Part shown: positions 1-11,200 of the stretch, one piece after another
Position numbering within the stretch: the first letter of the stretch is position 1
Layout of the letters: every line of letters starts with the position of its first letter
Source of the DNA: Hyposmocoma kahamanoa
Taxonomy: Eukaryota; Arthropoda; Insecta; Lepidoptera; Cosmopterigidae
Assembly: GCF_003589595.1 (NCBI RefSeq)
Contig: NW_020653750.1
Span: 3,382,678 to 3,446,677 of the forward strand
Length of the DNA stretch: 64,000 nucleotides
Direction of reading: 5' to 3'
Translations under genes and position numbers: made by a program
The notes under the pieces: generated by a model
The model's database searches: none
What the model was told of the DNA's origin: nothing
The model's input: only the letters and a program-made list of their open reading frames with translations

Positions 1-623
1 TGATTTCTCTGTAAGGCACACGGTGTCAGAAAACTGTCGTGACGTGGTAGGTGCCCAAATATCTGTTTTCATATGAGTATATAAATTAATCTTCATTTTA
101 TACAGTATAATGCAGAGTATAATCTCGTTTTTGGGCGGTCATCAATTTTAACGAAATTGAGACCCGGCAACAAACCTGGTTAACAAAGCGCCAACGCCGG
201 GTTAAAATCCCGACGCTTGCCCGTAAACATTGTTATAGCACGGGATATAGATAGGCCGCATATACTGGGTGGGACGGAACAAAAAAAACCGAAAAAAAAA
301 ACGAACGACGAAACGAAACGGACGAAAAAAAGCCGAAAATATCACGTTCAGAACCCTACATACATGAGTTTTATTTACTTTAAATGTAAAATCAGAGCAG
401 TTGAAAAATGTTCGTCCAGATTTAATCCTTTCGCGGTGCAACAACCTTAAGCGAATCAATGATGTTAGTACATCTACTGCCCCACAGGCGGCCGTCGTGT
501 TATTGGCACACAGAAGAAATAAAAGTGAGAAGAATAGGTAATAAATAACATAGAACTTAATTTAACCTAAAAGGTTGTTCGATTTGTCCACGTCCCCTTT
601 ACATTCCAGACACATTCCTCGGT
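1..623. other. No gene recognised
   Basis: No supported gene. Positions about 270-345 form an A-rich tract of short A runs broken by CG and GG; reading frames through it are low-complexity lysine/threonine strings and are not credible as coding. Nothing else stands out. Confidence 0.5.
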
Positions 624-1762
624 GTGCCGGTCACACGCCGATGTGGTTTTCCACATAAACAGACTAATACATTTTACATTTTCTTTGTTAAGGACCATTG
701 CGAAATAGTGTTGTTTGCTGATGACACATCCTTGATTTTTAAAACACACAGACATGACATTAACTATGACCGTATTAATGATACCCTCTCTAAGGTAGTT
801 TATTGGTTTAATGCTAACAATTTATTGCTTAATGCCAAGAAGACAAAATGTGTTAAATTTGAATTACCTAACGTAAAATCGACTAGTCCAAGCATAGAAA
901 TAAACGGAGAAAAGTTAGACCCTGTTAATAAAGTAGTCTTCTTGGTAGTGTCCTTAGATAGTAAACTTCAGTGGTTTCCACATATATCGACCCAGGCCAG
1001 CAGATTAAGCTCCGCTGCATACGCTGTCCGCAGAATACGTGAGCTTACCGATGTTAGTACTGCTAGACTAGTTTACTTTAGTTACTTCCATAGTATAATG
1101 TCCTACGGGATTCTCATGTGGGGTAAAGCGGCAGATATTCTAACCATATTTGTATTGCAAAAACGAGCGATTCGTTCTGTGTACCGTCTAGGCTCTCGGG
1201 TATCTCTCAGAGAAAAGTTTAAGGAGACTGGTATCATGACTGTGGCATCATAGTACATTTACTCAAATATTTTATATGCCCGTAAAAATATACATAATTT
1301 CAATAAGAAAGAAGATATCCATAATATTAACCTTAGAGCTAAGTCCAAACTCATGGTACCACGATTTCGTTTAACCAAGGGTAAACAACTCTTTTATGGG
1401 GAACTGTATACGTTTTTACAATAAGATTCCGGAGCATATATTAAGTTTATCATTTCCTAAGTTTAAAAACTACATTAAAAATATTTTGATCGAAAAATCA
1501 TATTACAAAATTGAAGACTACGTGTTAGATAAAGATGTATGGAAAGACGACATGGCTCCAGAATCCACACAAATTTGATTCAAAGTGTATTCCATAGCAT
1601 TTAAGTTTATTTGAAAAGAGCAATCCCTAGAGTTTCTTGCTCGTTCTTCTCAGGGAGGTCAGCGTAGTGAACGAGCAGTAGCTTAAATGTGACGTTTTCA
1701 AGTGTAAATTTATTTTACCTATGGAATAAATAATCTTTGACTTTGACTTTGACTTTGACTTG
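624..1762 (+). mobile_element. Non-LTR retrotransposon, 5'-truncated 3' part of reverse transcriptase
   Basis: The frame 705-1250 carries the reverse-transcriptase core motif FADDT followed by the usual thumb region (NANNLLLNAKKTK, then a W-rich segment ending in LQKRAIRSVYRL). This is the family signature of Jockey/CR1-like non-LTR elements. After a stop at 1251 the protein continues in another frame across 1255-1395, then as 1396-1578 (YNKIPEHI...FKNYIKNIL), the typical C-terminal end. The element finishes with a TTTGAC repeat tail at about 1737-1761, a simple-repeat 3' end common in such elements. Upstream endonuclease and most of the polymerase are missing, so it is a dead 5'-truncated copy. 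Confidence 0.85.
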
Positions 1763-2500
1763 CTTAACACAAACACTACTTAATAACGGCACTATTCCAA
1801 TAAGTTGCTGTCACAACCCAAAAATTAATAAGTAAACGTTATTTTGTGTTGTAAACACGAGAAAAAGATGAAACCACGAGTTACCATACAACCAGGCATA
1901 TTGAACTAATTTATGAATGAAAAGTGTTGTCAACTAAACTAATGCAAATATCACTAAACAGTAGGTCCATTTAATTATCCAGAACTACATGGTCACAGTA
2001 CAGACAAAGGTCTCCTGAATAAAAAGAACAAAGAAAGAAAAAAGACTAAGATAAAAATAATATTAAATACTAAACGACTAAACCTAATTAAATACTCGCC
2101 AAAAAATAGCAATTTTTTTATCGCCAAATAGAAATAAAAGACACTTTTGATGTCAAAATGTCACATGAAGGAACAAAGTCGCTTAATTGGCAACTCTGTA
2201 TAGAGATGCGCGCGGCGGCGGCGTACGCGTCGTCATCTAAATGTTAATTTTAAATAGACAATTATGATAAAGAAATAGGTTTCGCAATAATCTTGTTTGG
2301 TATAAGTACCATGAGCAACTCAAAAGTAAAAGTAAGTTAAGTTCTGCACACCTCCAAGAACCGATTTATTTAGTTTTACATTACATTTATTAAAATTTCA
2401 ACTACTCAGCTCAATTCAACAGAAAATTTAGTTTTGAATGTTGATCTCATTAAAATGAACTTTTCGTTTTAAGTTAGTAAACCGGCCCGTACCGGTTTGC
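1763..2500. other. No gene recognised
   Basis: AT-rich spacer between two retroelements. A short GC patch of CGG repeats lies at about 2210-2232. No frame, tRNA or long repeat was recognised. Confidence 0.5.
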
Positions 2501-2590
2501 TATATAGATTTTAAGACTTTCGTGGTTATTCACTAAATGATTATCACTGATATCAGGTTTCTTACCACGGTATGACTTCTTTTTATTTTA
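2501..2590 (+). repeat. Left terminal inverted repeat of the Penelope-like element
   Basis: Reads TATATAGATTTTAAGACTTT onward and matches the reverse complement of 3989-4078 with about six mismatches over 90 bp. Confidence 0.9.
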
Positions 2591-2604
2591 CGTCAAGACG
2601 TGGT

Positions 2605-3306
2605 TGTAGCAAAAACAAGAGTACTCAGGAATTGATGGCTGTGAAAGAACTTAGGACTGATACAACAATTATAGTACTGAAGGCAGACAAGGGAAACGCC
2701 ACTGTGATTAATGGACGTTGAAGAATACGACCCTAAAATAAAAGCTTTACTGGAGGATGTCATGACATACAAACATGTAACATACAACCAGACTGCCAGA
2801 GTGAAACGACAGACGGATGCTATTATTACTGAATGTAGGAGCCCTATCCCAGTTGATATTGAAAAACAACTATTACGTCCACGTATCGTTCAACCGCCGA
2901 GGCTTTATGGTTTGCCAAAGATCCACAAAACTGACGTACCATTACGATCAATAGTGAGAAATTGGGAAAATCGCGCGCTTGCATTTTTGGATGTATTGGT
3001 CAAAGTCCGACAAGACGGTTCACTCGGTCTTCTGTGTACAGAAAACCAACTCATACGGACAAATATTTACATGCCACTGCACATCATCACCCAAAACACC
3101 TACATTCGGTCGTCAGGTCATTAACCAATAGAGCTTATGATCTTGGTGATGCACACCACCTACCACAGGAACAGGAGCACGTTAAGACGGTTTTGCGACA
3201 GAATGGATACAAAATAAAAACATTTAAACCAATACACAAAAGGAAGAAGCAAATTGACGTACAGAAACTACCAGTTTTTCTGCCCTGTGCATTGACTTAT
3301 TTGTAA
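2605..3306 (+). pseudogene. Penelope-like reverse transcriptase remnant
   Basis: Three overlapping frames are needed to read this protein. 2605-2710 gives a segment ending in ADKGNATV. 2711-3060 gives DVEEYDPKIKALLEDV to PPRLYGLPKIHK to LAFLDVLV. 2962-3306 gives the segment with YRKPTHTDKYLHATAHHH and a lysine-rich end. The motif order matches Penelope reverse transcriptases, but fingers/palm motifs including the catalytic aspartates are deleted. It is a non-functional remnant. Confidence 0.85.
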
Positions 3307-3313
3307 GTCAATG
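3290..3313. mobile_element. 24 bp remnant of a MITE with an 8 bp target duplication
   Basis: A near-perfect 24 bp palindrome, CATTGACTTA, 4 bases, TAAGTCAATG. It is flanked by GCCCTGTG (3282-3289) and GCCCTATG (3314-3321), an 8 bp duplication with one mismatch. The same termini CATTGACTTACAA bound a 285 bp MITE at 40986-41270, also with an 8 bp duplication. Removing 32 bp restores the Penelope frame across this point (LPVFLP then YVQGVTDK). I infer an extreme internal deletion of the same family. Confidence 0.8.
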
Positions 3314-3329
3314 GCCCTATGTACAAGGG

Positions 3330-3920
3330 GTGACAGATAAAATAGCCAGGTTGCTAAGGAAGTTTTCCATAAAAACTGTTTTCACCCCCTTAACCAAAAT
3401 AGGAAAAACGTTACGTTCACCAAAAGACCACCTTCCTTTACAAACACCGGGTGTCTATAAAGTGAACTGCAGTTGTGGGAGCTCGTATATCGGTCAGACT
3501 AAACGAACAATTGTCGATCGTATGAAGGAACACCTCCGAGCAGTAAAAAACAATGATGCACAGAAGTCGGCTATAGCACAACATCTCACACAGACTGACA
3601 CTAACCACTGGATCGAGTTGCATAGCCCCCAGGTACTCTCGACAGAGCGTCACTACATACCACGGATGGTACGAGAAGCCATCGAGATCACGAAGTACAA
3701 AACATTTAACCGTGTTGAAGGTTTTAAACTGTCTAGTGCATGGAATCCGGTCCTTAGTGCGTGCAGTAATAAAAACAAAAACACCTCGAGTTCAGTTTCG
3801 GGTGTGGATACAGTGAGTGTGGTTTGTGTGAAAAAAGTGAGTGACAATGGTAACGCCACAACAAATCGCGATGAAGGTAGTCGTCGACAGCGCAAGAGGG
3901 TAGACAGATGTCTGCTTTAA
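3330..3920 (+). pseudogene. GIY-YIG endonuclease of the Penelope-like element
   Basis: Reads KIARLLRKFSIKTVFTPLTK, then the nuclease core GVYKVNCSCGSSYIGQTKR (family GIY-YIG, here GVY and YIG), R and E positions in DRMKEHL, and the C-terminal stretch REAIEITKYKTFNRVEGFKL..SAWNPVL that closes Penelope proteins. The nuclease provides target cleavage in active elements. It lies after the broken polymerase and is separated from it by the 24 bp MITE remnant. The domain is itself uninterrupted. Confidence 0.85.
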
Positions 3921-3988
3921 AAGCTGTCATCTGCCGCCGTCCAGTCAACTCGTGACGATGGAGCGTGCAACCGTTCCGAAATATCGGA

Positions 3989-4078
3989 AAAATAAAAAGA
4001 AGTCATACCGTGCTAAGAAACCTGATATTAATGATAGTCATTTAGTGAATAACCACAAAAGTCTTAAAATCTATATAG
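3989..4078 (-). repeat. Right terminal inverted repeat of the Penelope-like element
   Basis: Inverted counterpart of 2501-2590; runs from AAATAAAAAGAAGTCATACC to TCTTAAAATCTATATA. Confidence 0.9.
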
Positions 4079-4263
4079 TAAATTCTTCCAGTGTATATTA
4101 AAATTATTTCGAAATGCATTAAAAAATAGATTAGTATAAAAAAAAGAACGATCTTCTGATTATGCTACCAAAAATAGATAACAGGTATCAAGTGTGCATC
4201 ACTACGCGGTGATAAGTCATGTGATTGGCTACCTTAATTTACTATTTTACGTTAGGGCCGGAC

Positions 4264-4616
4264 TAAGAGTCGTATTCCAGAACTCTACTCAATGCTCAAG
4301 TCAGGACTTGAGCAGACTTGAGTATGATTTCAAGCACTGGAAATACGACTCTAACGGCAAGGACTTGAGTATGATTTTCAATGCCACTCTCCAATACTCA
4401 AGTCCTGACTTGAGTATTGAGGAGAGTTCTGGAATACGACCCTAAGGGTCGTATTCTAGAACTCTACTCAATGCTCAAGTTAGGATTGCACTGGAAACAC
4501 AAGCACTGGAAATACGACCCTAATGGCAGGGACTTGATATGATTTCGAGTGCTTTAAACCATACTCAAATCCTGACTTGAGCATTGAGTAGAGTTCTAGA
4601 ATACGACCCTCAGAGT
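4264..4616 (+). repeat. Tandem dimer of a foldback MITE, copy 1
   Basis: Two head-to-tail units joined near 4445. Each begins GGGTCGTATTCYAGAACTCT and ends with its reverse complement, with internal ACTTGAGTATGATTT and GCACTGGAAATACGAC motifs. Unit length is about 175 bp and nearly the whole unit can fold on itself. No coding capacity. The same dimer lies in opposite orientation at 5203-5554, and a single unit lies at 16232-16405. Confidence 0.85.
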
Positions 4617-5202
4617 TACGAGACTATTGTAATTTGAGTACTTGGCGCATGTTGTAGAACGTGTTTACTTAATTTAGTTATGTTTATTTAAATTAGTCTT
4701 ATCTTATGACGTAGACAATATGAGTTGAACTCCTGACAGGGTCGTTTAGAAAACTTTACTTTTCTTAAGTTGTTGCAGGTAGTTTATGACAACGTATAGT
4801 TTAGAAACAACATGTCTCCCGAAGATTCTACAACACGTGCATTTTTTCGGTAAATATTGGGTCTAACTAACTATTGGGTCGTCAAGCACGGAATTTAGGG
4901 GTGTTAATTACTCTCAAAATAATAAAATAAAATACCCGCATAATTAATCATCATTCACATGATGATTGATCAAAGAAAGTGGTTGATCAAAGAAAGCGAC
5001 TGATGGGGTGCTGATCAACGACGGAGGTAAACGACCTATTAAATTACAAAGATTTTGTCCTGAGTACCTCCCGGTAGTTCCCTCCGACAACTGTGTGTAG
5101 GGTTGACAACACAGACTTTTCAAGCAAATCTTTTTCATTGAATAACTCGGAAACTATTACACTTAGAGCAAAAAGACTTTCAGTACAATTAAGTACATAT
5201 TT
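4617..5202. other. Spacer between the two mirror-image MITE dimers
   Basis: AT-rich unique-looking DNA enclosed by the inverted dimers. A direct repeat of TGATCAAAGAAAG occurs at about 4967-4998. No gene seen. Confidence 0.5.
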
Positions 5203-5554
5203 AAGGGTCGTATTCTAGAACTCTACTCAATGCTCAAGTCAGGACTTGAGTATGGTCTAAAGCACTCGAAATCATACTCAAGTCCCTGCCATTACGGTCG
5301 TATTTCCAGTGCTTGTGTTGCCAGTGCAATCCTGACTTGAGCATTGAATAGAATTCTAGAATACGACTCTAAGGCCCGTATTCCAGAACTCTACTCAATA
5401 CTCAAGTCAGAACTAGAGTATTGCAGTGAGCACTGAAAATCATACTCAAGGCCTTGCCATTAGGGTCGTATTTCCAATGCTTGAAATCATACTGAAGTCT
5501 GCTCAAGTCCTGACTTGATCATTGAGTAGAGTTCTGGAATACGACCCTAAGACT
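5203..5554 (-). repeat. Tandem dimer of a foldback MITE, copy 2, inverted
   Basis: The reverse complement of this stretch aligns end to end with 4264-4616, including unit-specific differences such as CAGGATTGCACTGG near the start of the second unit. It is thus the same dimer in mirror orientation and not two independent single insertions. Confidence 0.85.
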
Positions 5555-6058
5555 CTTCACAGTTTTCGGATTTCTCGGTCGTTCCGTCCCACCCTGTATT
5601 TATTTATTTATTATTGCTGCATATACAATTTGTGTTAAATTGTTCTTAATAGTTATCACAGTGATAGTACAATTAAGAATACATTTAAGTACCTATTTAA
5701 AAAAAAGGTATTTTTTGCTAAGATAATTTTTACGTAATTTATTGTTTTATTTACTTTTATTTATTGATCCTTGATATGTGTATTTTAGTTACTAGATAAA
5801 AAATAACGCATTGATTTTTTTATTATATACCTACATCATAACAGTGTTTATGTGAAGCACATAAAAATGCCTTGTATCGTTTTCAATGTGCCATACATTA
5901 AAGCAAACTTTCGATTTTAATATATTGGTGCTATGTACTACAGAAAGAAGATAAACCTGTTTCAAGAATCTCTTTCATCAGTTTCAGTTAATTAAAATAC
6001 AAAGTTGTTTTGCGAAGTTACCAAGTTCAAATAACAATATCATACATTTATCTTACAG
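5555..6058. other. No gene recognised
   Basis: AT-rich. It precedes a candidate splice acceptor (TTATCTTACAG) at 6048-6058, so it may be intron. Confidence 0.4.
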
Positions 6059-6197
6059 GGATGGCAGCGAGCCGGATAGCCGAGTATACCCGGCGAATGC
6101 CCGCATTTCGGCAAGCGGATTGGTCGCTCTGGCGCTTCGTTCACTGGGCACACCACAACATCTACGTGTACGACTTGCGCTTTGCTCACGGACCCAG
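6059..6197 (+). CDS. Candidate internal exon of an unidentified plus-strand gene
   Basis: Preceded by TTTATCTTACAG and followed by CCCAG/GTAAAT, a good GT donor. The open frame reads MAASRIAEYTRRMPAFRQAD, then a tryptophan-rich stretch (WSLWRFVHWAHH) and YVYDLRFAHGP. GC content is clearly above the flanks and the composition is protein-like. I do not recognise the family. Frame arithmetic leaves two bases to complete the last codon, which does not match the exon at 7249, so either an unseen exon lies between them or they belong to different transcripts. Reading on without splicing gives a stop four bases later. Confidence 0.5.
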
Positions 6198-6295
6198 GTA
6201 AATAAAAAGCAACAAGATCACCCGGCCATAGCTGAAATAGCACGCGGAACTAAAGGACGTTGAGGTTTCAAACTTGTGGAAAGGCGGTCTTCAAT

Positions 6296-6550
6296 TGATA
6301 AGAGTTCGTCCAGGGAAGTACTGTCACGTTACTTATTTAAATTTTTTCCGGTTTTAAAGGGTTAAGGGCGCTGGTGAAATTACGGCATGTGAGACTTGTC
6401 GATTTATGTCTCAGGGTGACGGGCGCAGTAGCAGTACCAGAGCGAGAATCTTTGTAATTAGTTCTGAATAGCACTGCAACTGCTATGGACAGCCATGTCG
6501 CTTATCACCAGGCGCACGACTTGTTCGCCCTGTCACTCAGTATTTAAAAA
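6296..6550 (+). repeat. SINE-like repeat, family A
   Basis: One of at least nine copies in the window. Shared landmarks are GAGTTCGTCCAGGGAAGTAC, GGTGCTGGTGAAATTAC, TGTCTCAGGGTGACGGGCGC, CAGGCGCACGACTTGTTCG and an A-rich 3' end. The copies have ragged 5' ends, as expected of target-primed retroposition. No coding capacity. Confidence 0.75.
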
Positions 6551-7248
6551 AGACCCGTTGATATTGGCGCGGACAAGCTTGTAAGTGAGCCTAATTATGA
6601 AGAAAAAACTGAGGGAATTATGAACATACGTACTTTATAGTTTGCGGAAGCGCAATTTTTTGCTACTTTGTCTAAAAGATGAACATGAAATGTAAACATA
6701 ACTACGTTATTTTTCTAAGAGATCAAAAAAGGAAACATAAAAAGCTTATTATGTAGTTTGATCATGAATAAATGAACGCTAACAAAATCCACCAAGTACT
6801 TATTATTTGCAAACTAAAATTATGTATAATAATAATATAATAATTATGTATATAATAATAATTAATTACTAATATAAAATTATTTATCGTAACCGAAGTT
6901 AAGGTATTGTTCGTGACAATTTTCGTACGTGCCTTAATCAGGCCGAATATTCGTATGTTGGGCCACGCTCCCGGCCGAATAGTCGGTATTTGGCCATAGG
7001 CCAAACTCGTTGCAACACTAGTATTTTGTAATTGGTATTTCAAATAATCTGAGATGAATGTATTTTATAATAGATATTTCAAATAAATTTGTGGTGGCCT
7101 GGCTAGTGGTGATGATTATATTTTGTATTTTAAATCAATGAGGTCACAATACCATATTTTATACTTCGTGTATTAGAATTTCCCCTTTCAGTTAATTATA
7201 ATATTATTTTATATAATAATAATCTTATAAATTTATTATTTGTTGCAG
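6551..7248. other. Probable intron, no gene recognised
   Basis: AT-rich. About 6930-7015 holds a short patch rich in GGCCGAATA-like words. It ends in a candidate acceptor, TTATTATTTGTTGCAG, at 7248. Confidence 0.4.
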
Positions 7249-7539
7249 TCTACCACTGAGAAGAAGACCTGCCTGCGTGATTTGAAAGAGCAGATTGACA
7301 CCATAATCGGCCGAAATCTTAAATACTGGCGTCAAACTCAAGACAAAAAACTAAAGGACGCCTTCCTTACAAGACTGCAGTATTTACACCAGGTGTATCT
7401 CGATATGAGCTTGCTAGATGTAACTGATTTGCATGGTAGTAGTCCAAAACAAATTTACACGATAAACTCCCTAAACACGCTCACTACAAACTGGGATATA
7501 AACGTCGGGGTCCTCAAGAATTTATCACGTCTACGTTAA
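7249..7539 (+). CDS. Terminal exon of an unidentified plus-strand gene
   Basis: Begins directly after a TTTGTTGCAG acceptor and stays open for 96 codons to a TAA stop at 7537-7539. The protein is hydrophilic and probably helical at its start (STTEKKTCLRDLKEQID, then KYWRQTQDKKLKDAFLTRLQ) and ends in NWDINVGVLKNLSRLR. GC content falls sharply after the stop. It converges tail to tail with the minus-strand carboxypeptidase-like gene ending at 8168. No family recognised. Confidence 0.6.
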   Translation, partial: STTEKKTCLRDLKEQIDTIIGRNLKYWRQTQDKKLKDAFLTRLQYLHQVYLDMSLLDVTDLHGSSPKQIYTINSLNTLTTNWDINVGVLKNLSRLR

Positions 7540-7731
7540 TTAGTGTAAATAGTGTAAAAGTGATTTTTTAATTATCTAAGGATCTGTTGTTGTACTTTTA
7601 GATGCTAATGTTATTAAACTATCAACGATATTGTATATTTTTAGTTTTCTTAAACAATTACTCGTACATTTTAACTGCTATCAATTTACGGCACATTGCA
7701 TATAAACTAAGTAATAATAACGAGTTCTTAG

Positions 7732-7910
7732 GTTTTCGCGATTGTTACACATAGGAAATGAAACTATTTTTCCGGATTTAAGTCGTGAATATTTGTTTTT
7801 TGAAACAAAACGGCGTTTCGGGCCCTTTACAGGTCCCACGGTCACGGTTGACTGAGGTGGTACATAACTGGTTGATGACTGTACCACCAAAAATAGTTTC
7901 ATTTCCTATA
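7732..7910 (+). mobile_element. Foldback MITE, family B
   Basis: Opens with GGAAATGAAACTATTTTTCC and closes with its inverse AAAAATAGTTTCATTTCC. The middle has TTTCGGGCCCTTTACAGGTC and CACGGTTGACTGAGGTGGTA. Copies or pieces of the same family occur at 11340-11470, 18213-18945, 26030-26180, 28500-28640 and 40870-41330. Non-coding. Confidence 0.75.
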
Positions 7911-8167
7911 AGTAGTAATAATTTAAATTTCATATACTTATTAACATAAAATATATGGCATTATTGTCATAAACTAATTGATGTGGTTCTAGGTTATATA
8001 CATTATTATACATCAGTGTTAGTAGCGAAAATACATAGATCAAATAAACCCAATAATCAGTGCTACCAAAAAAAACTCGATAACACAATGGCAAACAATA
8101 AAAAAAGAGGAAAAAAGTAAAAAATAGTAAGTGTCTAAAAATATTGGAATTTTATTGCTTCACAAAC

Positions 8168-8277
8168 TTAGAATTCGATTTCTTTGCCGAAGAAATACAG
8201 GGTGTTCAATTTGGTGCTTCTGCGCCAACCACGAACCAGGCCTAATGTGGCCGTTAAGGCCCTGTTGACGTAATTCT
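8168..8277 (-). CDS. Minus gene exon 8 (3' terminal)
   Basis: Acceptor TTTTGCAG, then 35 codons (NYVNRALTATLGLVRGW to FFGKEIEF) and TAA. It completes a GAG codon split with exon 7. It is the C-terminal helix of the M14 fold. Confidence 0.8.
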
Positions 8278-11200
8278 CTGCAAAATTCAAAATTATAATA
8301 AACCTAGTAGAGCACCTTGTAGTTTGTTGAAAAAAATCATCTTGCCCCTTTTAATTTTCTTCAAATTATATTTAACTATAATATGCGATAATTAAGTGTG
8401 TATGTGTTTACATACGTAGCTGCGTGTGTAGCAAGATCCGCATGACATGATTAATACAGAAGAGATGACTGCGAGGAGTTTCTAATACGTGATTCGTCAT
8501 CGGGGTACGGTGTTTGGTTTATTAGAAAATTGAAGCTATTATCGCAAAAATGGTGTAACCCACATTTATATCATGGACACATGATATGATACAAAAAATT
8601 GAATGTGGTCGCTGATATCCTCTATTTATGTGATTCGTCATCAGAGGATAAATTTTATTGTCGCTTGGTTCATTTAATTTTTTTTTCTTTAATGATATCA
8701 TTATCATTTAACGTTATATTATAGAAATATGATAATAATAATAAAGAAATGACACTGATATGATTAAAAAAAAAATTGTGTGGTTACATCGCTTGTGCGC
8801 TGTTAGGCTTAATTTATCAACCGTTTGCAAGATTGCGCATATGAATCGTTTAGATGTATAAATTCGTTTTTTTACAAATGTTGCATTAGGATCGAAGTGG
8901 TTCATCCATGAATTTAACATACATGGAATAAACATCCAATTGTAATTTTACATCATACCTATGATGTCGGTGTCTGTGTAGTTGGGAAACGCCGGGAAGT
9001 ACGGCTTGACAAGATACACTAATTCGGTTCCAACCACGCCAGAGATGTAGTCACACACTGAGCCGGCAACGCGCCCATCTGTGCTGCTTTGGTGTACCTG
9101 AATGTTAAATTGAATTTGAGACAAACCATGTTTGCACCCATCCAATAAAGTTGTGATACGTAATGAGACTGCTCCTAGTAGCAGTAGACCTCCTTGTGAA
9201 AAGAGTTCGTAGTAATAGGGACCTTATGTATTTCTACCGCCAAGCAGTAATGTAAACATTACTGCGGTTCGGTTTTGAAAGGTGAGGGTGCTGGTGAAAT
9301 TACAGGCACATGGGACCCTGTCAACTAATGTCTCAGGGTGACGGGCGCAGTGACAGCGCCCCTGAGACCTTTCCGATTTAAAGTACTGAGTGGTACTGCA
9401 AATGCTATGGACAGGCGTGCCGTACGTACGACCAGACACACGACTTGTTTGTCATGTCACTTGTTATCAATAAAAAAATCTATTAACCAATTCCTTACCG
9501 ATTGCCTTAGCTCTACCGACTTTCGACGGTTTATTAGATTATTGACATCATTGACCTATGATTGACATGTTAACTGTGTCATGGGCCACATTAGTTTTGG
9601 TCAACCGTACCTATTCACATCCACATAAAGAAAAAAGAAAAGATGAATTTCAAACGAAAATTTCAATTTTATTTGTCTAATATTTCGGGTAATTACAACT
9701 GAACACTTAAATTTTATTGTAAATTGATATATTTCCCCGTTTTCAATTTCTCGATTTGCCATCGGATTACTGTGAATTGTAGGTATAGGTAGGGGAGAGA
9801 ACGAGGCACCTTTGAACAGGGGCAGCTTAGAACAAAATTAAATGCGTTTACGCAGTCAGTTTGAATGAAAATGTAGTCATTATGTTTATATAAGGTACCA
9901 CCGAACTGCACACCTATCAGTGGCAACAGTCATTGTGCGCGCGTCAAAAACTGATTGTGAGGTCGTGTTTAGTTTCAGCGTCGAAAAGTAAACTTTCTCA
10001 ACTTATACGACAAGATTATCAGGATCAGGATTATTTTATTGCTAAAATATTAAACCTACAGCTTGCAATTATTCAGTGTTTTTACGCATGAAAAATGTTT
10101 GTTATTTTGTAAAGTACCCATTGGGGCAGATTTGAACAAATCAAAAGGGGCAGCTTTGAACACGTTTAGAGGGTCTGATTAGCTTCCACTGCTAATATTT
10201 TTATAAGAAGAGGTTTTGTTTATTTTTTTTAGTTATTTTTATTCTGTTTTGTACTATTCCTGTGATTTTATAATTAATAATTACAGTACATTAAGAAGTT
10301 AAGTTTTTATTTATTTTTTATATTGCAGTTAATAATTTAAACTTTAATTGTGTTTCGGTTCGGTCAAAACCTCTTTGTAATAGTGTTTCTAAATATGTGA
10401 TTATAAATTTAACTAAACAGATTGAAGAATTTGTAAAAGATTTTTGATAATGGATTTAATAAAAATATTTTGCAATAAATAAGTAATTTTGAATTAAAAT
10501 GTGCTCCAGGTGGGTTCAAAACTGCCCCAGATGAGGGGCAGCTTTGAACATTTGAGTTCCTTCACAAAATGGGAATTCTGACAGTATTATAATAATTTTG
10601 ATCGTGCTTATTATGAATGATTATAGCCAAATAATAAGTCTTAACTACTGCACCCTCAGAGCTCTGCAGCAAACAGAACAAATAAATAGTAATGATTTAG
10701 GATTTTACAACCAGATAGGTAAAAAAATCTTTGAATGTTATCTTTATTGGGTTGGTAAAAAAATCCATGTAGTATCAAAGTATAAATTCAAAACATTTAA
10801 AATATACATAACAAACTTGAATCAATTACGTATTGGCCATGTTGATCTACAATGTTTTGCCATTTTTCGGATAATTTTAGAATTCACATCTCATACAAAT
10901 TTCAGTTTTTACTTATAAAATTGTCTGTCTAAATGTCGCTTAGTGGTCTCTCTCTTCGCTAACAAAGTCTAGTCCATTCAACATTGACCTTTGGTAGGTC
11001 AATGCCATTCAAAGAATTTAAAAAAAAATAGGCTATGTCGGGCTAAATACGGTGGATGAGGTAACACATCCCAATAAATGCAAAATTTAGTTTTTCACGG
11101 TTTTGTAAAAATATGTGTGGTCGTGAAATGTATATTATCATAATGAAATACGACATCTTTACGATTCACCGTTTCTCAAGAATCACACACTTAAAACTTT

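Larger units (their letters stand above)
2501..4078 (+). mobile_element. Penelope-like element with terminal inverted repeats, internally deleted
   Basis: The unit is bounded by ~90 bp inverted repeats and encodes, in order, the N-terminal region of a Penelope-type reverse transcriptase (LKADKGNATV near 2670-2700, then PPRLYGLPKIHK near 2896-2930), a post-polymerase segment (KPTHTDKYLHAT near 3042), and a GIY-YIG nuclease (SYIGQTKRTIVDRMKEH near 3482-3530). Between PLRSIV and LAFLDVLV about 250 residues are missing, including the YxDD catalytic core. The copy therefore cannot encode active polymerase. Frameshifts at about 2710, 3060 and 3290 break it further. Inverted rather than direct terminal repeats are known for Penelope elements. 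Confidence 0.9.
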
